19,534 nt of DNA from JANQRV01 sp964533785 (GCA_964533785.1 CAZHNG010000099.1:1-19534); one strand, 5' to 3'; shown: positions 1-8,288, counted from the first letter of the stretch. Numbers and translations are program-made. The notes: a model not told the origin generated them from the letters alone.

Positions 1-600
1 GGCAAAATCGCTGCCGCGATTTCTAAATGGGTGTTTTAACCCTTGATTCGCATTAAGTATTAATAAAGCCCGCCCTACCTTCCAACCAACCGGACGGAGC
101 CCAAGAGCCATTCAGACTCTAATTTTTATAATATGAAAGCGCGCTATTCATTAGACTAGTTTGACAGCTTCCCAATCGGATGCAATGGCCAAAATTACCC
201 AGCGGAAGTCAGGTTTTATCTCGTTCCTCGTTAAATTCTTTCGCCCTCCGCCTCAGGCGGATGCCTGTAAAATTTGCTTCGATCAACAAGCCAACGAACC
301 AGTCTATTTTAAAAGCGATCACAATATAATAATTTTTTTTAAATAAAAAAATAAAAAACAAATAATTTCATTACAGAAAATAGTCTACTTTGCGGTAAGA
401 CGATCACATCCCAATTTAAGTTCAACCAGCTTCTCGTTTTATAAGGATAAAAAATAAAGCAAAATTTTTTAGATTTAAATATATGATAATCAATTATTTA
501 AATTTTTATTTCAAAAAAATGAATTTTTTTTGAGTACAAATTCCAGGTTACTGACTTACCCAATTGAAAACATCATTATTCCAAACAAAATAAAAAATTT
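1..600. other. Gene-free AT-rich upstream region
   Basis: I see no convincing gene in these 600 nt. The stretch becomes very AT-rich from about 320 onward, as expected for a promoter and leader region of the lipoprotein gene that starts at 601. A short hairpin (arms 5-11 and 16-22, loop TGCC) sits at the left edge, but it has no T-tract on either strand, so I do not call it a terminator. A perfect GC-rich palindrome lies at 247-261. An open frame at 161-346 encodes 61 low-complexity residues and looks like chance. Confidence 0.6.
247..261. repeat. 15-nt GC-rich palindrome
   Basis: TCCGCCTCAGGCGGA is a perfect odd-centred palindrome inside an otherwise AT-rich intergenic stretch. Its base composition contrasts with its surroundings, which suggests an intergenic repeat (REP-like) or a protein-binding site rather than chance. 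It occurs once in this window, so a repeat-family assignment cannot be tested here. Confidence 0.4.
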
Positions 601-1596
601 ATGATCTCTATGATGAAGCAATTAGTAAAGCTCAGTACGGTATTTTTAGTTTTAGGACTGTTCTTATTCACGGCCTGTGAACAGGATGAACCGCTTGAAA
701 TGGATGACACCGGGGAAACGTTAATTGAATTACGCGATGACGGTACTTTCGACGTAGAACTGGATGTTCCTTCCAATTCGCCGCGTTTTTCCTGGAGACC
801 GAGAGGACGCCGCCCTGGCTTTGGTCGTTTAAATCAATGCGTTGATTTAGTATTTCCGTTGACCTTGGATTTTCCCGGCGGTACCAGTGACCAAGTAGCT
901 GATTTGGATGACTTACGCACCACTCTGCGGGACTGGCGGCAAAATAATACGACCGGTATTGGCGGACGCCCGCAAATTGCCTTTCCTTTCGACGTAGAGC
1001 TGGCCGATGGATCTGTTTATACCGTTGATGAAAGGAGTGATTTCAGAGAAATTGCCCAGGATTGTTACCGGGGAAGACCACACTACAAAGGCCGTTTTCA
1101 AAGATGTTTTGAATTGGTATATCCCGTGACGGTTAACTATCCCGATGGTAATACGGCTGATGCTGCGGATAAACGTGCATTGTCGGAATTGTTAAGAACC
1201 TGGAGAGCAGAAAATCCGGATGCAACGGTTTTCCCAAATCTGGATTATCCACTCGACATTGAATTGAAAAATGGTACCGTTGTTACGGTAAACAGTCGCG
1301 AAGAGATTGCAGAAGCTACGGAAGATTGTCGAATGGAAAGACCCCACTACTGGCGCAACCGGTGCTTCGAGTTGGCTTATCCGGTAAATGTTGAATTGTC
1401 TGACGGAAGCATCGTTGAAGTTGCCGACCAAGAAGCCTTATTCGACATTTACAAAGAGTGGTTGGAAAGTTACCCGCGTGGCGAACACCCGGAAATTGTG
1501 ATCCCATTCGATGTTATTATCAAGTCTGACGGGAGTACTATTGCAGTTAATAGTATCGACGACCTGGAAGATCTGGCTGAAATTTGCCGGAATTAA
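601..1596 (+). CDS. Lipoprotein with three cysteine-bounded tandem modules
   Basis: I do not recognise a named family. The N-terminus is a lipoprotein signal: a hydrophobic stretch (residues 11-24) ending in a lipobox with Cys26, followed by acidic residues (EQDEPLEMDD), as in many surface-exposed Bacteroidota lipoproteins. After an Arg/Pro-rich linker (about 61-76) come three similar modules bounded by Cys80/Cys155, Cys169/Cys243 and Cys255/Cys329, each pair 74-75 residues apart. Each module contains two half-units with a [YF]P-x-[DTN]-[VIL] strand followed by a D/N-G turn, for example PVTVNYPDG, PLDIELKNG and PVNVELSDG. A Trp or Leu-rich helix lies between the halves. The regular cysteine spacing suggests one disulfide per module in an extracytoplasmic, possibly adhesive or binding, protein; that is inference. 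The start could equally be the Met at 610 or 613, which gives a more usual short signal peptide. The gene appears monocistronic and is followed by a terminator. Confidence 0.85.
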   Translation: MISMMKQLVKLSTVFLVLGLFLFTACEQDEPLEMDDTGETLIELRDDGTFDVELDVPSNSPRFSWRPRGRRPGFGRLNQCVDLVFPLTLDFPGGTSDQVADLDDLRTTLRDWRQNNTTGIGGRPQIAFPFDVELADGSVYTVDERSDFREIAQDCYRGRPHYKGRFQRCFELVYPVTVNYPDGNTADAADKRALSELLRTWRAENPDATVFPNLDYPLDIELKNGTVVTVNSREEIAEATEDCRMERPHYWRNRCFELAYPVNVELSDGSIVEVADQEALFDIYKEWLESYPRGEHPEIVIPFDVIIKSDGSTIAVNSIDDLEDLAEICRN

Positions 1597-1653
1597 ATGA
1601 ATCGTATTTCTTGCACTTCCACAAGAGTATCTCAACACTCAAATCCTAAACCG

Positions 1654-1695
1654 GTCTGGGATCTTACATCTGGTGTCTGGGATCTTCTCTCTAGT
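1654..1695. repeat. Two 21-bp tandem units after the lipoprotein gene
   Basis: Two adjacent 21-nt units, 1654-1674 and 1675-1695, both begin GTCTGGGATCTT and diverge slightly afterwards; a third truncated start (GTCTCC) follows. The second unit ends in CTCTAGT, and the TAGTGTCT string recurs at 3126-3133 beside the assembly gap. This is probably a decayed minisatellite in the 3' untranslated region. Confidence 0.6.
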
Positions 1696-1736
1696 GTCTC
1701 CAAAAAATAGAATATTTTAAAGGTAGTATCAATTAG

Positions 1737-1766
1737 AAGCAAGGCTTTCGGGTCTTGCTTTTTTTT
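1737..1766 (+). terminator. Intrinsic terminator of the three-module lipoprotein gene
   Basis: The arms 1737-1746 and 1751-1760 form a 10-bp stem (seven perfect AAGCAAG/CTTGCTT pairs plus G-T, C-G and T-G) closed by a TTCG tetraloop. Eight Ts run from 1759 to 1766. It lies 140 nt after the stop codon at 1596. Read on the minus strand it has no T-tract, so it serves the plus-strand gene. Confidence 0.85.
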
Positions 1767-1793
1767 GAATTCAAAATGGTATAATTGGGAAAG

Positions 1794-1846
1794 TACGCAA
1801 AGTTCGCTGCGCAATTTAGGACAGTTTTCGCAGCGTACTCCGCGTA
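1794..1846. repeat. Imperfect inverted repeat between convergent genes
   Basis: The arms 1794-1811 and 1829-1846 pair at 15 of 18 positions around a 17-nt spacer. The wording TACGCAAAGTTCGCTGCG resembles the ACGCAAAGAACGCGAAG strings near 3040 and 8806, so it may be a diverged member of the same intergenic repeat type. It lies 15 nt beyond the stop of the minus-strand lipoprotein gene and could act as its 3' end, but the T-tract on that strand is short (TTT). Confidence 0.5.
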
Positions 1847-1861
1847 CCTTATTTATCATCG

Positions 1862-2794
1862 CTACAGTTTAGTCAATTTCAGGATCAGCGAATTATCGGT
1901 TGCATCACAATCACCAGTAACATCATCGGTGAGACTGATGGTAAATTCTGAATCATTTTGTAGATCAAAACTTGTACTAAAACCATCAGGAGGAGAACCT
2001 TGCCCCCAAATGATTCCATTGGTACAGCCTACGCCAGCCCCCTGTTCCGGCACCGTCACTTCTCCACAGACCAAGTTAATGGTCAGACTTAAGTCAAAAC
2101 CAAAATAAGTAACGGGCATAGAACGACTGGTAGGGCCGGCAACGGTCAGAACAACTTCCCGATCACTAAAAATACCGGCCGGTCCGTTCACATATTCCAT
2201 TTGATAGGTACCAACAGCGAAGTCATCAGACACCGGGCAGGTTACCCCCCAGTCTACATTACAACCACCAAAAGAAGGTTGGGCGGGTTGCTGGCAAAGG
2301 TCAGAATTGACTGCTACTTTTAGTCTTTTGCCGTCAGCAGTATTGATCGGGAACAATGCACGGAAGTTGTCGCCGACTCTAAAAGAATCTACGGTAACCC
2401 CTAGCAGGCCCGCCAAATCTGTTGCATTGATCGTTATGGTAGCAGGAAAGGTAGTAACAGATTCCACCAAAACCGGATCGAAAACCTGATCCAATGGATC
2501 GCCATCCGGATCGGGATTGGGAAGCCTGCCCACCGCCGTATAAGTAACTTCCACATCAACCGAACTGATCTCGGTAACCCCAAAACCATCTACATCTAAT
2601 TCAAACTCCACCTTTTCATCTTCCAATGGATTTAAGGCATTGAAAAAGTTGGCGTCGGGATTAACATTAATTAGGGTAATGGCGCCAATATTCTCGTTGA
2701 AATTGGGAATTCTCGGGCCAAAATCCTCATCGTCCAACTCGCAGGAACTGAATACCAATCCTACGATCATTATATATAGCAATATTTTTTTCAT
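1862..2794 (-). CDS. Small lipoprotein downstream of SusC/SusD
   Basis: The 310-residue product has a lipoprotein signal (hydrophobic residues 4-15, Cys18) followed directly by ELDDEDFG, an acidic stretch typical of surface-displayed Bacteroidota lipoproteins. I recognise no named domain. The rest looks beta-rich: strands such as VEFELDVDGFGV and ISSVDVEVTYTAV precede a Pro/Asp-rich segment (about 91-107). The C-terminal half carries six further cysteines (167, 178, 186, 243, 257, 296), enough for three disulfides. It is the last gene of the minus-strand susC-susD cluster, in the position where SusE/SusF-like binding lipoproteins often occur, so an accessory substrate-binding role is plausible but unproven. 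The 371-nt gap before it holds repeats and hairpins, so it may be expressed at a different level from susD or from its own promoter. Confidence 0.85.
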   Translation of the reverse strand: MKKILLYIMIVGLVFSSCELDDEDFGPRIPNFNENIGAITLINVNPDANFFNALNPLEDEKVEFELDVDGFGVTEISSVDVEVTYTAVGRLPNPDPDGDPLDQVFDPVLVESVTTFPATITINATDLAGLLGVTVDSFRVGDNFRALFPINTADGKRLKVAVNSDLCQQPAQPSFGGCNVDWGVTCPVSDDFAVGTYQMEYVNGPAGIFSDREVVLTVAGPTSRSMPVTYFGFDLSLTINLVCGEVTVPEQGAGVGCTNGIIWGQGSPPDGFSTSFDLQNDSEFTISLTDDVTGDCDATDNSLILKLTKL

Positions 2795-2913
2795 GATTAG
2801 TGGTTTAAGATTTTGAAAATGAAACAGTAAGTACCTCTTTGTTCAAATGAGAAGCCAGACTGTAAGGGTTGTGGGATCGTTTCCCGGTTTATGTACTTCC
2901 GGTCAGTAAGACA

Positions 2914-2970
2914 GAAGGCCATTGATTTTCTCACCAGTTTAAATCTGCGTAACCAGTGAGGGCGGCCTTC
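2914..2970. other. Nested hairpin upstream of the small lipoprotein gene
   Basis: Perfect 7-bp outer arms GAAGGCC (2914-2920) and GGCCTTC (2964-2970) enclose inner arms CTCAC (2930-2934) and GTGAG (2956-2960). No T-tract follows on the minus strand, so it is not a simple terminator. It may be an mRNA stability or processing element between susD and the downstream gene. Confidence 0.4.
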
Positions 2971-2990
2971 CCAATTTGAATTCTGGCGTA

Positions 2991-3136
2991 TAGTTGTATT
3001 GACCTCTAGACTTGGGGGCAATTTCAATCACCATAAAGAACGCAAAGAACGCGAAGTTTTCTTTTCTTAGCGGTTCTTCAGCGGTGAGTAAAAGCCTTTG
3101 ACCCCAAGTTTACCGGCAATACATCTAGTGTCTTCA
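2991..3136. repeat. Inverted pair of an intergenic repeat, abutting the assembly gap
   Basis: The segment 2991-3060 (TGTATTGACC, then CTTGGGGGCAA, AATCACC and AACGCGAAG) is matched by the reverse complement of 3062-3136, which reads CTAGATGTATTG, then AAACTTGGGG, CTCACCGCTGAAG and CTAAGAA. The two copies are head-to-head and could fold into one long imperfect hairpin. A third copy in the left-copy orientation is at 8765-8820. The right copy runs straight into the N-run. Confidence 0.7.
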
Positions 3137-3146
3137 NNNNNNNNNN
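3137..3146. other. Assembly gap (10 Ns)
   Basis: Ten Ns separate ACATCTAGTGTCTTCA from CAGTCTAGCGTCTAC. Both sides carry the TCTAG[TC]G heptamer, so the missing sequence is probably an array of such heptamers that could not be assembled. The true length is unknown. The gap is 19 nt downstream of the susD stop, so no coding sequence of that gene is lost. Confidence 0.95.
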
Positions 3147-3165
3147 CAGTCTAGCGTCTACTTGA

Positions 3166-4755
3166 TTAATTAACATCCCAAAAAACCGGCATATCCTGCG
3201 CTATCGCCTGAATATTCGGATTAGAGTTCAACTCCTGCTGACTATAGGGTAACCGCACGGGAAACGGAGCGGCAGGGGCCATACTCGCCGGCAGATCGTT
3301 TGGCATGCCCGTTCTTCTCAAGTCAGTGAAAACATCTATACCATTGCAGAACTGAGAGAAATACTTTTCTTCGATCAACACATTGAGTTTCGACACTTCC
3401 GCACTTGCACCATTGAACCGGCCGACCATGCGGTCTACATAATCATTCCGAATGGAGTCCGCTATTGCGGGATAACTCGAAACGATGCTCTGCGCAAAAG
3501 CTTCGACCTGATCGAAAGAAGCATTGATCCCTGCTGCCAGGAGTTCGTCCGGACTACCATCAGTACCCAGAAGCAAAGCAGCTTCTGCCAACATGAAATT
3601 GACTTGTGAATAAGTGAGGATAGGGGCGATACCAGCACCAGCATTTGCACCGATACGCGCTGCACTAATGGGCTGGGCAGCGCCGGCATCGTATTCTCCA
3701 CCGATAGGATACACTCCAAATGTGGAGCGGATAGCATTATCACCCGGCAAACCCGAAGGGTCTCCATGATCCCTTCCAATATATCCTGACCACGCTGGAT
3801 CGATCAAGCCCAAATACCCGATCGGGCAATCCGAACGCTGCGAGCATGGGGTGGTCTGAAAATCTAAAGAACCTCCGTTATCTTGTCGATAAATATAATA
3901 ATTGAGCCTGGGGTCTCTTTTGTCCAGCAATTTGAACATGAAATACTGGCTCATGTAAAAATTCTTGTTGACAGCCGTATATTCCCGTTGAAAGAGCGGA
4001 TGCCGGTTTTCCGGGTTCGAAGAAGAACCGTAGGGAAAAACAAAACTTTCCGCATTACTACTGATCAATTGCGAAGGATCGGCAGCCAAGGCCTGGATGC
4101 CTATCCGGGCGCGACCTTCATCGATCAGCCGTAGGTTAAGTAACAGTCGGAGTTTAATAGAATTAGCCGCTTTGATCCAAAGTGATTTATTACCATTGTA
4201 AAACAAGTCATTTTCTATTGCCGGAGCGTCCGCTTCTAAATTAGTGATAGCCTCATCCAGGAGTATTAATAACTGGTCGTAAATAAATGCATCATCATCA
4301 GGCATAGGCGTGAGGTTGTCCGCTCCTTGCTGTGCTTCGGTGAACGGAAGGTCTCCCCAAAGATCGACGGAATAAGCATAGATCAATGCTTTCATGATCT
4401 GTGCGACACCGACGTAACCAAGGTTTTTATCGGCAGTACCGTCTTCAATGATCACTTCAATGTCCGGTAGAGCGTTGTGGAAAAGTCCCTTAAAATCATT
4501 GTTGTATGTCGTTGGGTTTTGCGTGTATTGGCTTTGCGAAAGGCTGTAGATCATATTGGAGAATATCATAGTATTCTCGTTGACTGTTCTGGAAAAGGAA
4601 AAAGCCATCTGGGTCTGAGCACTGGGTAATAGTTGGGATAATTGTCCCGTAGTCGGATTATTAGGGTCATTATTGATATCCAGCCAGTCACTGCAGCTTT
4701 GGAAAGTAAAGCTGATTGTGGTAAAGAACAGGATGATATATTTGATATTTTTCAT
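3166..4755 (-). CDS. SusD/RagB-family outer-membrane lipoprotein (pair 1)
   Basis: This is the surface lipoprotein that caps a SusC-type porin and binds the substrate before TonB-driven import. The 529-residue product starts with a lipoprotein signal (hydrophobic residues 7-18, lipobox FQSC, Cys21) and continues SDWLDINNDPNNPT, a hallmark opening of this family. Further typical features are the helical TPR-like segments (VAQIMKALIYAYSVDLWGDLPF, about residues 116-137; then LLDEAITNLEAD), the ILTYSQVNFMLAEAALL helix, and a C-terminal EEKYFSQFCNGIDVFTDLRRTG segment. The overall style fits the SusD-like group with a GDLPFTEA motif. It starts 19 nt after the susC stop and is surely co-transcribed with it. 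The substrate cannot be read from the sequence. No glycoside hydrolases, proteases or sulfatases lie beside it. Confidence 0.95.
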   Translation of the reverse strand: MKNIKYIILFFTTISFTFQSCSDWLDINNDPNNPTTGQLSQLLPSAQTQMAFSFSRTVNENTMIFSNMIYSLSQSQYTQNPTTYNNDFKGLFHNALPDIEVIIEDGTADKNLGYVGVAQIMKALIYAYSVDLWGDLPFTEAQQGADNLTPMPDDDAFIYDQLLILLDEAITNLEADAPAIENDLFYNGNKSLWIKAANSIKLRLLLNLRLIDEGRARIGIQALAADPSQLISSNAESFVFPYGSSSNPENRHPLFQREYTAVNKNFYMSQYFMFKLLDKRDPRLNYYIYRQDNGGSLDFQTTPCSQRSDCPIGYLGLIDPAWSGYIGRDHGDPSGLPGDNAIRSTFGVYPIGGEYDAGAAQPISAARIGANAGAGIAPILTYSQVNFMLAEAALLLGTDGSPDELLAAGINASFDQVEAFAQSIVSSYPAIADSIRNDYVDRMVGRFNGASAEVSKLNVLIEEKYFSQFCNGIDVFTDLRRTGMPNDLPASMAPAAPFPVRLPYSQQELNSNPNIQAIAQDMPVFWDVN

Positions 4756-4774
4756 AATTACGATCGATTTTGAT

Positions 4775-7700
4775 TTAAAAAGTGAAAGACAGGTTTACAC
4801 CGTAGCGTTTTGTCGTTGGAATACCACCGAAATCAATACCCTGGGCGGAGCCATTGGTTGCACCGGCACCGGCTAAACTATTGACATTACCCGACCCTAG
4901 GGAGCTGACTTCCGGATCAAAGTTCAGACTGGTGGGCATGTTGTAAGCCAGGAACCATAAGTTTCTTCCCGAAACAGATAGAGTAGCTGAACCAAAAGGC
5001 GTTTTATCCAACAGCGTACTGGGTAAACGGTAAGAAAGGCTGACTTCCCGCAAGCGTATGGTAGAGGCATCAAAGACGCTGAATTCATGGGGACCGGCAG
5101 AACCAAAGGTGTTGATAAACCACCAATCGTTCGTTGTTAATTGGGTACCATTAACGACGGGTTCTCCATCTACAAGACGGGCAGCGAATAAGTTATTGGG
5201 GTCTGCTTCAAGACCTGGAATAACTAAGGTGACTCTTCTACCATCAGGATGGTTAGGAATTGTTTGTGTCGTTACACCACGTCCAAATAATTGATTGAAA
5301 CTAGCAGACCAAACGTCTCCACCTTTTCGCCAATCGAATAGTGCGGAAAGAGAAAATCCTTTAAAGGTAACGGCAGTATTGACACCCATTGTAAAATCGG
5401 GGTTAGGGTCTCCGATGACGTCGAACTCCAGGTTCTGTACCAGTTTACCCGTAGATTGATCTACCAATAATCTACCATCGGTATGCCTTGCTGCCGTTGA
5501 TCCGAAGATCTGTCCGAACGGTTCTCTTTTTTTATGGATCGATTGGACGCTGTTACCAAAGCCGGCGATAAAGATCTGATCCAGGTCATTGGTCAATTCT
5601 TCAACGGTATTTCTATTGCGGGTGAAAGCGATATTGGTGGTCCATTCAAATCCGTTGGCTAAGCGCACCGGGGTAATGCCCAAGGCCACTTCTACGCCTT
5701 GATTCACAATTTCGCCGACATTAGCGACCAAGGTGTTAAAACCACTGGAGGGTGCAACGCTGATCGGAACAATTTGATCCTTTGAAGAACGGTGATAATA
5801 AGCAGCGTCTACCGTGATTCTACCCTGGAGAAAGCTTAGCTCGGCACCAGCTTCGTACTCGGTAGTGATCTCGGGCTTTAGTGTTGGGTTACCTAAACCG
5901 GAAGACTGGCTGATCGAATTAATTGTGTTAATTGGATAGTTGATGCGTGCTGTATTATTACCGATGCCCGAATTGGCGAGGAATACCGTATTGGTTAAAT
6001 AGGCGGGAATATCATTTCCTACCTGTGCAAAGCCTAACCTTATTTTAGCATAATTCAACAAGCCGGATTGAAGATCCAATGCCTCCGATAACACCATTGA
6101 AAGATTGGCACCGCCGAAGAAAAAGGACCGGTCATCGGAGGGCAATCCCGAATTCCATTCATTTCTGCCCACCAGGTTGAGGTAGGCCCAGTCATCATAC
6201 TTCAATGTCAGATCGGCAAAAACGGCATGGTAACGTCTAAGCGTTTTGCCGCCTCCATTAGGGATGACACTAGAGGTATTATTGAGGTTATAGATCCTTG
6301 GCGCAATAATACCCTGGCCTTGAAAAGAGGTACGGTTGATCAGGCGTTCGTTGATATTGTGACCTACGTTACCCTGCAGGCCAAGTTTATTGAAGATCGG
6401 CCGGGAAAACCGGATCAAGGCCGTACCATCAATTTCCCGGTAGGAGATGTCGTCCGTGGTTAATCTTCCCTGTGGAATTTCACGGGTGGACAATGGCAGC
6501 ACGTTCAACCTCCGGTCAGTATACTGATTCTGGCCATACTGGTACTCTACGGTCAGCCAGGGACGGATGTCGTACCCTACTTTTAAGCTACCAAATGTCC
6601 GGTTAACATCAGAAGTGTTTTGAGAATACTGAGTTAGATAATAAGGATTGTCATTATCGGTACGGTAGAACAGTTGTTGGCCAGTGATCGGATCTTCAAT
6701 TGGGGAGTTCGCGAGATCTAGTGAAGGTGGAAGGTAAAGGATACGCTCCGTTACGGAGGCATTTCCGGTAAACAATCCGGATGTTGGCGGACCTGATAGC
6801 TCTGAGCGCACGAAATTAATGCTGCCTGAAACAAAAAAGCCGTTGTCAAGCTGTACATTACCACCGGCATTAAATCCAATTCTCTCTACCTGGTTTTCAG
6901 GGACGATGCCTTCGTTTTCCAGGCGGCTGAAACCAGCAATAAAATTGGCTTTTTGGTCGCCGCCGGAAATGGAAACCGAGTTTTCCAGTACGAATCCGGT
7001 TTGGAAAAACTCCTCGGCATTATTGGTGGCCTTGAAAGGAACATAGACATCGGATAAGACAGCCCGACCTTCAGCAGTGTTATTATAAGGATGCAGCATG
7101 TAGGGTTGTCCGGAAGTATACGGATTTCCTTCAGCATCAGTCAGCAGATTAGCATTATCCGCTACTTGCCATTCCGGATCATTGATGTCGAAAGAGGCTC
7201 CCCAGGTACCAAAATTTCCGTTTACCAAAAGAAAATTATTACCGTTGGCGTATCTCATCTGGTAGTCCGGTAAGTTTGCGATATCTTCCAATGAATAGGA
7301 TGAATTAACGCTGACCTCCAGTCCTTTCTGACTTCTCCCCCGACCACTTTTGGTGGTAATGACGATCACCCCGTTAGCTCCCCTGGAACCGTAAACAGCA
7401 GCGGCAGCAGCTCCTTTTAAAATATTGATCGACTCGATATTATTAGGGTCAATATCAAAAGAACGGGAAGTTGCGGTGGTCGCTGAAGTGAAAGATCCCG
7501 TTTCAAAAGAGGTATTATCGAAAGGAATACCATCGACTACGAAAAGGGGTTGGTTATTTCCCAATAAAGAGGAATTTCCGCGAATGGTAATATTCGTACC
7601 ACCGGCTACCGCACCACCTGAACCAATGATATTTACCCCGGCAACTTTGCCTTGTAGTGCTCTTACCGGGTCGGGTTCATTTTTTTGCTGTACTTGTTCT

Positions 7701-8068
7701 TCAGAAAGGCTGGTTACGGCAAATCCTACTGCGTCTCTGGATTTTTCAATACCCAATGCCGTAACGACCGCCTCCTGTAAATTGATTCCTTCGTACAAAA
7801 TGACCGTTTGGCCAACTGCGGCATCAACTTCAGTAGTCTCAAAACCGGTGTAACTGACAACAAGCGTAGTGACGTCTTCGGCAACCGTAAAATTGTAATT
7901 GCCTTCAAGGTCCGTTACGGTACCAGTGATGGTGCCTTTGGCTAAAACATTCGCTCCAACCAGCGGAACGCCACTCTCATCGGTTACGGTACCCGAAACC
8001 GTTTTTTGAGCAGCTACATACGATACTAATAGCAGCATCATACCAAACAAAGTGAGTAACTTCTTCAT
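4775..8068 (-). CDS. SusC/RagA-family TonB-dependent outer-membrane transporter (pair 1)
   Basis: This is a TonB-dependent beta-barrel that imports oligomeric nutrients under a SusD lid. The 1097-residue product has a Sec signal peptide (residues 1-20, cleaved after VAA) and a carboxypeptidase-regulatory-like domain (about 23-95, with VSGTVTDESGVPLVGANV and GTVTDLEGNYNF). The SusC-family motif QEAVVTALGI (98-107) comes next. The plug domain (about 112-245) has RALQGKVAGV, TIRGNSS, PLFVVDGIPFDN and INILKGAAAAAVYGSRGANGVIVITTK. The barrel fills the rest and ends in an aromatic C-terminal strand (GVNLSFTF). Its length is normal for the family and I see no frameshift. It is the first gene of the minus-strand cluster and has a structured leader at 8149-8232. 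No ECF sigma/anti-sigma pair is nearby. Confidence 0.97.
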   Translation of the reverse strand: MKKLLTLFGMMLLLVSYVAAQKTVSGTVTDESGVPLVGANVLAKGTITGTVTDLEGNYNFTVAEDVTTLVVSYTGFETTEVDAAVGQTVILYEGINLQEAVVTALGIEKSRDAVGFAVTSLSEEQVQQKNEPDPVRALQGKVAGVNIIGSGGAVAGGTNITIRGNSSLLGNNQPLFVVDGIPFDNTSFETGSFTSATTATSRSFDIDPNNIESINILKGAAAAAVYGSRGANGVIVITTKSGRGRSQKGLEVSVNSSYSLEDIANLPDYQMRYANGNNFLLVNGNFGTWGASFDINDPEWQVADNANLLTDAEGNPYTSGQPYMLHPYNNTAEGRAVLSDVYVPFKATNNAEEFFQTGFVLENSVSISGGDQKANFIAGFSRLENEGIVPENQVERIGFNAGGNVQLDNGFFVSGSINFVRSELSGPPTSGLFTGNASVTERILYLPPSLDLANSPIEDPITGQQLFYRTDNDNPYYLTQYSQNTSDVNRTFGSLKVGYDIRPWLTVEYQYGQNQYTDRRLNVLPLSTREIPQGRLTTDDISYREIDGTALIRFSRPIFNKLGLQGNVGHNINERLINRTSFQGQGIIAPRIYNLNNTSSVIPNGGGKTLRRYHAVFADLTLKYDDWAYLNLVGRNEWNSGLPSDDRSFFFGGANLSMVLSEALDLQSGLLNYAKIRLGFAQVGNDIPAYLTNTVFLANSGIGNNTARINYPINTINSISQSSGLGNPTLKPEITTEYEAGAELSFLQGRITVDAAYYHRSSKDQIVPISVAPSSGFNTLVANVGEIVNQGVEVALGITPVRLANGFEWTTNIAFTRNRNTVEELTNDLDQIFIAGFGNSVQSIHKKREPFGQIFGSTAARHTDGRLLVDQSTGKLVQNLEFDVIGDPNPDFTMGVNTAVTFKGFSLSALFDWRKGGDVWSASFNQLFGRGVTTQTIPNHPDGRRVTLVIPGLEADPNNLFAARLVDGEPVVNGTQLTTNDWWFINTFGSAGPHEFSVFDASTIRLREVSLSYRLPSTLLDKTPFGSATLSVSGRNLWFLAYNMPTSLNFDPEVSSLGSGNVNSLAGAGATNGSAQGIDFGGIPTTKRYGVNLSFTF

Positions 8069-8148
8069 AATTAATTATTTAGTTAACAGAGATTAAATCC
8101 CGGAATTGGGTAGAGCTGCGGTTTGAGGAAAGTCAGGTTGAAACAGGC

Positions 8149-8233
8149 AAAAAACCACTATCCTTCTGCAAGCATTTTATTGCAGAAAGGCCATTAAAAG
8201 CCCTCTATTTGCCGGCGCGAAGCTACAAATAGG
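8149..8233 (-). promoter_or_regulatory. Structured susC leader with a terminator-like hairpin
   Basis: Read on the minus strand, two hairpins occur in order. The first has arms CTATTTG (8226-8232) and CAAATAG (8205-8211) with a 14-nt loop. The second has arms 8180-8190 and 8162-8171 (TTGCAGAAGG on one side, one bulged base on the other) with an 8-nt loop. Seven nt after the second stem come six Ts (8149-8154 on the plus strand). This resembles an intrinsic terminator about 80-100 nt ahead of the susC start codon. A TATCC string upstream of hairpin one could pair with GGATA at the end of hairpin two, which would allow alternative folds. Attenuation is inference. Confidence 0.45.
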
Positions 8234-8288
8234 ATAAGAGTGTTTAATGCAGGACGGCACCCTTCATCAAACAAAAGATCTTGTTGAG

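Noticed and set aside
1..30. Terminator of a gene to the left of the window
   Set aside because: The 7-bp hairpin at 5-22 is not followed by a T-tract on either strand.
161..346. 61-residue plus-strand frame
   Set aside because: Low-complexity product ending in an A/T run, no family features, and the frame spans an intergenic palindrome.
386..392. TACTTTG as a -7 promoter box for the gene at 601
   Set aside because: One base short of TAnnTTTG and no TTG at a proper distance upstream.
7425..7853. 142-residue plus-strand frame opposite susC pair 1
   Set aside because: Lies entirely inside the plug-coding region of a clear SusC gene on the other strand; a shadow frame.
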